Shown: positions 6,505-9,732 of the stretch, piece after piece
How positions within the stretch are numbered: the stretch's first letter is position 1
How the letters are laid out: the number at the start of each line of letters is the position of its first letter
DNA from: an uncultured Sphingobium sp.
GTDB lineage: Bacteria; Pseudomonadota; Alphaproteobacteria; Sphingomonadales; Sphingomonadaceae
Assembly (NCBI GenBank): GCA_946479185.1
Contig: CAMLFF010000099.1
Span: 1 to 9,732, forward strand
Reading direction: 5' to 3'
DNA length: 9,732 nucleotides
The notes under the pieces: model-generated
Databases searched by the model: none
The model's input: only the letters and a program-made list of their open reading frames with translations
What the model was told of the DNA's origin: nothing
Program-made: the position numbers and the translations under genes

Positions 6505-8151
6505 TCAATTGGTCTGCACGATGGTCACGTCAACCACAGGCTTCTTGCCCGTCCATTCGAACACGACACGGCGCACGCCGATACGGATTGCTTCACGGAT
6601 CGCCTCAACATCGCTGCCGCGCCGACCGGTTTTCACGATGCCGGTCAGCGCCTCGATCGCCTGCTGTTCGAACTGCTCGCGATCCTCCTCGATCGGCACG
6701 CCCTTGAGGCGAATCTCGGGCTTGCCGACCAGCTTGCCAGCGGCAGACAGCGCCACGCCGATGCTCATATGGCCATTGACCATCAGCTTGCGGCGGTCGT
6801 TCATCACCATGCCATCGGCGGCCAGGATCACGTCGCCATCGAGTGCAAGCCGCCCAGATCGCACCTCACCGACCTTAGCCGGGCCATTGGGCGCGAGCCG
6901 CACGACATCGCCATTGGTCTGCACGATGGCCCGCTTGATGCCCTGCTGCATGCCAAAGCGCGCCTGCTCGGCCATGTGGCGCAATTCGCCATGGACGGGC
7001 AGCAGAATCTCAGGCCGAATCCAATCATACATCGCGGCCAGTTCCGGGCGACCGGGGTGGCCGGAAACATGGATATGCGCCTGGCTTTCCGTGATCATCA
7101 GCACATTTTTGGCGGCCAGCGCATTCTGGATGCGGCCAATCGCCATCTCATTGCCGGGGATCTTGCGCGATGAGAACATCACCGTGTCGCCCGCATCCAG
7201 GCTGATCGGGTGCTGGCCAGCGGCGATACGCGCCAGTCCAGCGCGCGGCTCGCCCTGCCCGCCCGTGGCGATGATCATCGCCTCATGGGCTGGCACCGAC
7301 ATGATGCCATCGAAGTTCACCAGCTCCGGGAAGTCCTTGAGATAGCCGCAGCTCTTGGCAACGGCGATAATGCGATCCAGCGAGCGCCCGGCGACGCACA
7401 GCTTGCGCCCGGTTTCCCGCGCGACCCTACCCAGCGTCTGCAGCCGCGCCGCATTGCTCGCAAAGGTGGTGACGACGACACGGCCACGCGCGGCGGAGAC
7501 ACTGGCGAGCAGATCGGTATAGACCGATCCTTCCGATCCGCTGGCCTCCTCATTGAACACATTGGTGCTGTCACACACTAAAGCGAGCACGCCTGTGTCG
7601 CCAATGGCCTTGAGTTCATCGCCTGTCGCCGGAACACCGATCAGTGGCTCATCATCCAGCTTCCAGTCGCCTGTGTGGAAAATGCGGCCATAAGGCGTAT
7701 CGATGACCAGCGCATTGCCCTCCGGAATGGAGTGCGCCAGCGGCACATAACGCATGTGGAACGGGCCAACGTCAAACTCTTCACCAATCTCGATGATGTT
7801 GAGCTCAAGCTTGTCGAGCAGGCCTTCCTCGGCCAGCTTGCCCTTGATGAGTCCCGCGGTGAACGGTGTCGCATAAAGCGGCACGTCCAGATCGCCCGCC
7901 AGATAAGGCAGCGCGCCGATATGATCCTCATGCCCATGGGTGAGCACGATGCCGAGCAGATCCTTCTGGTTCTCCTCGATAAAGGCCGTGTCGGGCATGA
8001 TGAGATCGACACCGGGGCAGGATGGATCGGAGAAGGTAACGCCGAGGTCCACCATGAGCCACTTGCCCTGGCAGCCATAGAGATTGAGATTCATGCCGAT
8101 CTCACCTGACCCGCCAAGGGCCAGGAAGAGAAGTTCTTTACCGGGTGTCAT
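6505..8151 (-). CDS. rnj: Ribonuclease J (metallo-beta-lactamase/beta-CASP RNase)
   Basis: Ribonuclease J has 5'-3' exonuclease and endonuclease activity on mRNA and rRNA precursors. The 548-residue length is normal. The metal-binding signature HGHEDH is at 72-77, with further ligands at His140 (PLAH) and Asp162 (FHTGD). The beta-CASP part carries [11 protein letters not shown] (227-237) and the C-terminal RNA-binding site HVSGHPG (361-367), followed by LPVHGE with His387. Residues about 450-548 form the C-terminal RNase J domain. All expected catalytic residues are present, so it should be active and cytoplasmic. The start is fixed by AGGA seven bases upstream (8159-8162) and by the ATGA overlap with the coaX stop, which implies coupled translation. 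Alphaproteobacteria commonly have RNase J alongside RNase E; E. coli lacks it. Confidence 0.96.
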   Translation of the reverse strand: MTPGKELLFLALGGSGEIGMNLNLYGCQGKWLMVDLGVTFSDPSCPGVDLIMPDTAFIEENQKDLLGIVLTHGHEDHIGALPYLAGDLDVPLYATPFTAGLIKGKLAEEGLLDKLELNIIEIGEEFDVGPFHMRYVPLAHSIPEGNALVIDTPYGRIFHTGDWKLDDEPLIGVPATGDELKAIGDTGVLALVCDSTNVFNEEASGSEGSVYTDLLASVSAARGRVVVTTFASNAARLQTLGRVARETGRKLCVAGRSLDRIIAVAKSCGYLKDFPELVNFDGIMSVPAHEAMIIATGGQGEPRAGLARIAAGQHPISLDAGDTVMFSSRKIPGNEMAIGRIQNALAAKNVLMITESQAHIHVSGHPGRPELAAMYDWIRPEILLPVHGELRHMAEQARFGMQQGIKRAIVQTNGDVVRLAPNGPAKVGEVRSGRLALDGDVILAADGMVMNDRRKLMVNGHMSIGVALSAAGKLVGKPEIRLKGVPIEEDREQFEQQAIEALTGIVKTGRRGSDVEAIREAIRIGVRRVVFEWTGKKPVVDVTIVQTN

Positions 8152-8936
8152 GCAATTTTCCTGCTGCGCTCGTAGAGAAGGACGAGGCCATTTATGGTGA
8201 GATCTGGAACGATAGAGTCGAAAAGATCCGTCTTTTCATCGAATAATATGGCGAGGCCGCCGGTGGCGATAACTTTGGCAGGGCGGCCGATTTCCTTGCG
8301 CATCCGCGCGACCAGCCCTTCCATCATCGCGACATAGCCCCAGAACACGCCGATGAGCATCTGGTCCTCGGTCGTGCGACCGATCACCGATCCGTTGCCC
8401 GCAGGCGCCTCGATCGCGATGCGTGGCAGCTTGGCGGTATTGCTCACCAGTGCATCGAGCGAAAGATTGATGCCCGGCGCAATGATGCCGCCCTTATAGG
8501 CGCCGCTATAGTCGATATGGTCAAAGGTCGTCGCTGTGCCGAAATCGATGACGATCAGATCGCCCTCATAAGCCGCATGGGCAGCGATGGCATTGACCGC
8601 GCGGTCTGCGCCCAGCGTGTGGGGCATCGGCACATCCACATTGATATGCCATTCCACCGGTGCCTTGCCCGCAACGAGCGGCTCGACACCGAAATATTTG
8701 CGGGCCAGCACATCAAGATTGTGCAGCGCGCGCGGCACGACGGTGGCGATGATGACGGCTTTCACGTCCGCCATCGTCAGCCCCTCCAGCACCAGCAACT
8801 GGTTGACCCACACGGCATATTCATCGCCCGTGCGCCGTGGATCGGTCGCGATGCGCCAGCGGGCGCGGATCGTCCGATCCTCTCCGATGAGCGCGAAGAC
8901 GATATTGCTGTTACCGGCGTCGATTGCGAGAAGCAT
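8148..8936 (-). CDS. coaX: Type III pantothenate kinase
   Basis: CoaX phosphorylates pantothenate with ATP, the first step of coenzyme A synthesis. The 262-residue protein has the acetate/sugar kinase (ASKHA) motifs in order: DAGNSN at 6-11 (phosphate 1), GADR at 109-112 (pantothenate/dimer region), DFGTATT at 131-137 (phosphate 2), GGIIAPG at 149-155 and ATGG at 224-227. Type III enzymes need a monovalent cation and are not inhibited by CoA. The ATG at 8934-8936 is preferred over a TTG 12 codons upstream (8972): the family begins with the MLLAIDAGN strand and AGGAAC lies seven bases before this ATG (8943-8948). This leaves 32 bases after birA. The stop overlaps the rnj start by four bases. 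Confidence 0.96.
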   Translation of the reverse strand: MLLAIDAGNSNIVFALIGEDRTIRARWRIATDPRRTGDEYAVWVNQLLVLEGLTMADVKAVIIATVVPRALHNLDVLARKYFGVEPLVAGKAPVEWHINVDVPMPHTLGADRAVNAIAAHAAYEGDLIVIDFGTATTFDHIDYSGAYKGGIIAPGINLSLDALVSNTAKLPRIAIEAPAGNGSVIGRTTEDQMLIGVFWGYVAMMEGLVARMRKEIGRPAKVIATGGLAILFDEKTDLFDSIVPDLTINGLVLLYERSRKIA

Positions 8937-8942
8937 GCTTAT

Positions 8943-8948
8943 GTTCCT
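8943..8948 (-). promoter_or_regulatory. coaX: Ribosome binding site deciding the coaX start
   Basis: On the minus strand AGGAAC precedes the ATG at 8936 by six bases, whereas the upstream in-frame TTG at 8972 has no such sequence near it. This favours the 262-residue form of CoaX. Confidence 0.65.
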
Positions 8949-8968
8949 GTCAGGCCGAGACGCGCGGA

Positions 8969-9682
8969 TCAAGTCAGCACGCCAACATCACCGCTATGGA
9001 TGAGCTGGCTCGTGCCGTCCTCGCGCTCCAGGATCAAGGCGCCATCGCCATCAAGACCGAGAAAACGTCCCAGTTGGCGACTATCAGGTCCGGTCGAAAC
9101 CAGCAAGGACGTGCCGATGGGATGAGCGCGCTCCAGCCACGCCCTGTTGATGACCGGACTGCCACCTTCGCGCCAGCGGGCCAGCCACTGGTCGAAGGAT
9201 TGCGCGAGCGCCTGCATGACCGTCTGTGCGTCGATGGCTTGACCGCCCGGCAAATCGGCGAGCGCGATCGTCTCGCGATCTTCAAGGTGCGGCGCAGTCG
9301 CGACATTGATGCCGACGCCGACAATGACGCAGTCCCCTTCCCGCTCCAGCAACATGCCGGAGAGCTTGGCGCTGCCGACCACCACATCATTGGGCCATTT
9401 GAGCATCAGCGCGGCGTTGGGCACGCAGTCTGTGAGCGCCGCATGCACAGCCACGCCGACCATCAGGCCCAGTCCCGCGAGCGACGGGTCCGTCGGCTTG
9501 AGGCGAATGAGCGTTGAGGCATAGAGATTGCCGACAGGGCTCTCCCATGCCCGACCGCGACGCCCGCGACCGGACATCTGGCGCTCGGCCCGCAGCCAAT
9601 CGCCCTCGGGCCAATGCGTGGCCTGCGCGCGCACATCTTCATTGGTTGAACCGGTTTGCATGACGAGATGGATCTGACGCAT
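8969..9682 (-). CDS. birA: Biotin--[acetyl-CoA-carboxylase] ligase, group I
   Basis: BirA activates biotin with ATP to biotinoyl-AMP and attaches it to the lysine of biotin carboxyl carrier proteins. The 237-residue protein shows TGSTNEDV (10-17) at the start of the catalytic domain, the biotin/AMP loop GRGRRGRAW (38-46), KWPND (95-99), KLSG with the likely catalytic Lys106 (106-109), and GVGINV (122-127). A small C-terminal SH3-like domain covers about 190-237. There is no N-terminal winged-helix domain, so it cannot act as the biotin operon repressor of the E. coli type. The ATG at 9680-9682 fits the family N-terminus, but no good ribosome binding site precedes it and the frame stays open to the window edge, so a slightly earlier start cannot be excluded. 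It is the first visible gene of the minus-strand operon. Confidence 0.94.
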   Translation of the reverse strand: MRQIHLVMQTGSTNEDVRAQATHWPEGDWLRAERQMSGRGRRGRAWESPVGNLYASTLIRLKPTDPSLAGLGLMVGVAVHAALTDCVPNAALMLKWPNDVVVGSAKLSGMLLEREGDCVIVGVGINVATAPHLEDRETIALADLPGGQAIDAQTVMQALAQSFDQWLARWREGGSPVINRAWLERAHPIGTSLLVSTGPDSRQLGRFLGLDGDGALILEREDGTSQLIHSGDVGVLT

Positions 9683-9732
9683 CAGCAGGAAATACTGCGC
9701 GTCAGGATCGCAGGCCCGCAGAACGCGGCGCG
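9683..9732 (-). other. Edge stretch upstream of birA, possible 3' end of the preceding gene
   Basis: These 50 bases are GC-rich and lack an obvious promoter. On the minus strand one frame is open until a TGA at 9682-9684 that would overlap the birA ATG as TGATG, the same overlap seen between two genes at 840. Another frame stops at 9702-9704, and the birA frame itself stays open. The stretch is too short to recognise a protein, so whether birA heads the operon is undecided. Confidence 0.3.

Noticed and set aside
6481..7345. Two overlapping plus-strand frames (230 and 278 codons) opposite rnj
   Set aside because: rnj on the minus strand carries every RNase J motif; the plus frames are antisense shadows.
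8937..8972. Upstream TTG start for coaX adding 12 residues
   Set aside because: The added residues do not fit the family N-terminus and the Shine-Dalgarno sequence points to the ATG at 8936.
1..9732. CRISPR array, tRNA or rRNA gene, insertion sequence, prophage or toxin-antitoxin pair
   Set aside because: By eye I found no regularly spaced repeats, cloverleaf-like sequence, transposase or phage genes; nearly all bases belong to the listed genes.

Overview
The window is about 9.7 kb of GC-rich, densely coding DNA, most likely from an alphaproteobacterium of the Sphingomonadales. That assignment rests on three things: the run birA-coaX-rnj-DUF1467, ribonuclease J with a group I biotin ligase lacking a DNA-binding domain, and a REP-like intergenic hairpin pair of the TTCCCGC/GCGGGAA kind. 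It is inference from gene content, not a database match. There are nine protein genes (one cut by the left edge), no RNA gene, no CRISPR array and no insertion sequence. No gene-free stretch reaches 300 bases; the largest is 171 bases, between positions 6035 and 6207.

Right half (6207-9682, minus strand): a compact housekeeping operon read right to left. It holds birA (biotin protein ligase), coaX (type III pantothenate kinase), rnj (ribonuclease J) and a small two-helix membrane protein of the DUF1467 type. Gaps are -4 to 32 bases, so co-transcription is very likely. The operon joins cofactor metabolism (biotin attachment, CoA synthesis) to RNA processing.

Middle (3666-6035, plus strand): a 789-residue protein with two N-terminal membrane helices, about 530 residues of predicted helical/coiled-coil stalk, and a distinct C-terminal domain. 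It converges on the housekeeping operon. The 171-base gap between them holds two inverted REP-like hairpins that probably end transcription from both sides.

Left part (1-3587, minus strand, divergent from the coiled-coil gene across 78 bases): four genes in a row. They encode a small Hpt-like protein, a nucleotidyltransferase-like protein fused to a membrane domain, a DUF2336-like helical protein, and the N-terminal part of a PAS-HisKA sensor-kinase-like protein. Three of the four look like signalling or transferase folds that have lost the expected key residues. The Hpt-like protein has Leu where the phosphorylated His should be. The kinase-like protein has Gln at the His position of its H-box. 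The transferase-like protein lacks both the glycine-rich nucleotide loop and the Asp motif of CDP-alcohol phosphotransferases. This group of apparently inactive phosphorelay and transferase relatives, beside a large membrane-anchored coiled-coil protein, is the most interesting part of the window. A shared function is a hypothesis only.
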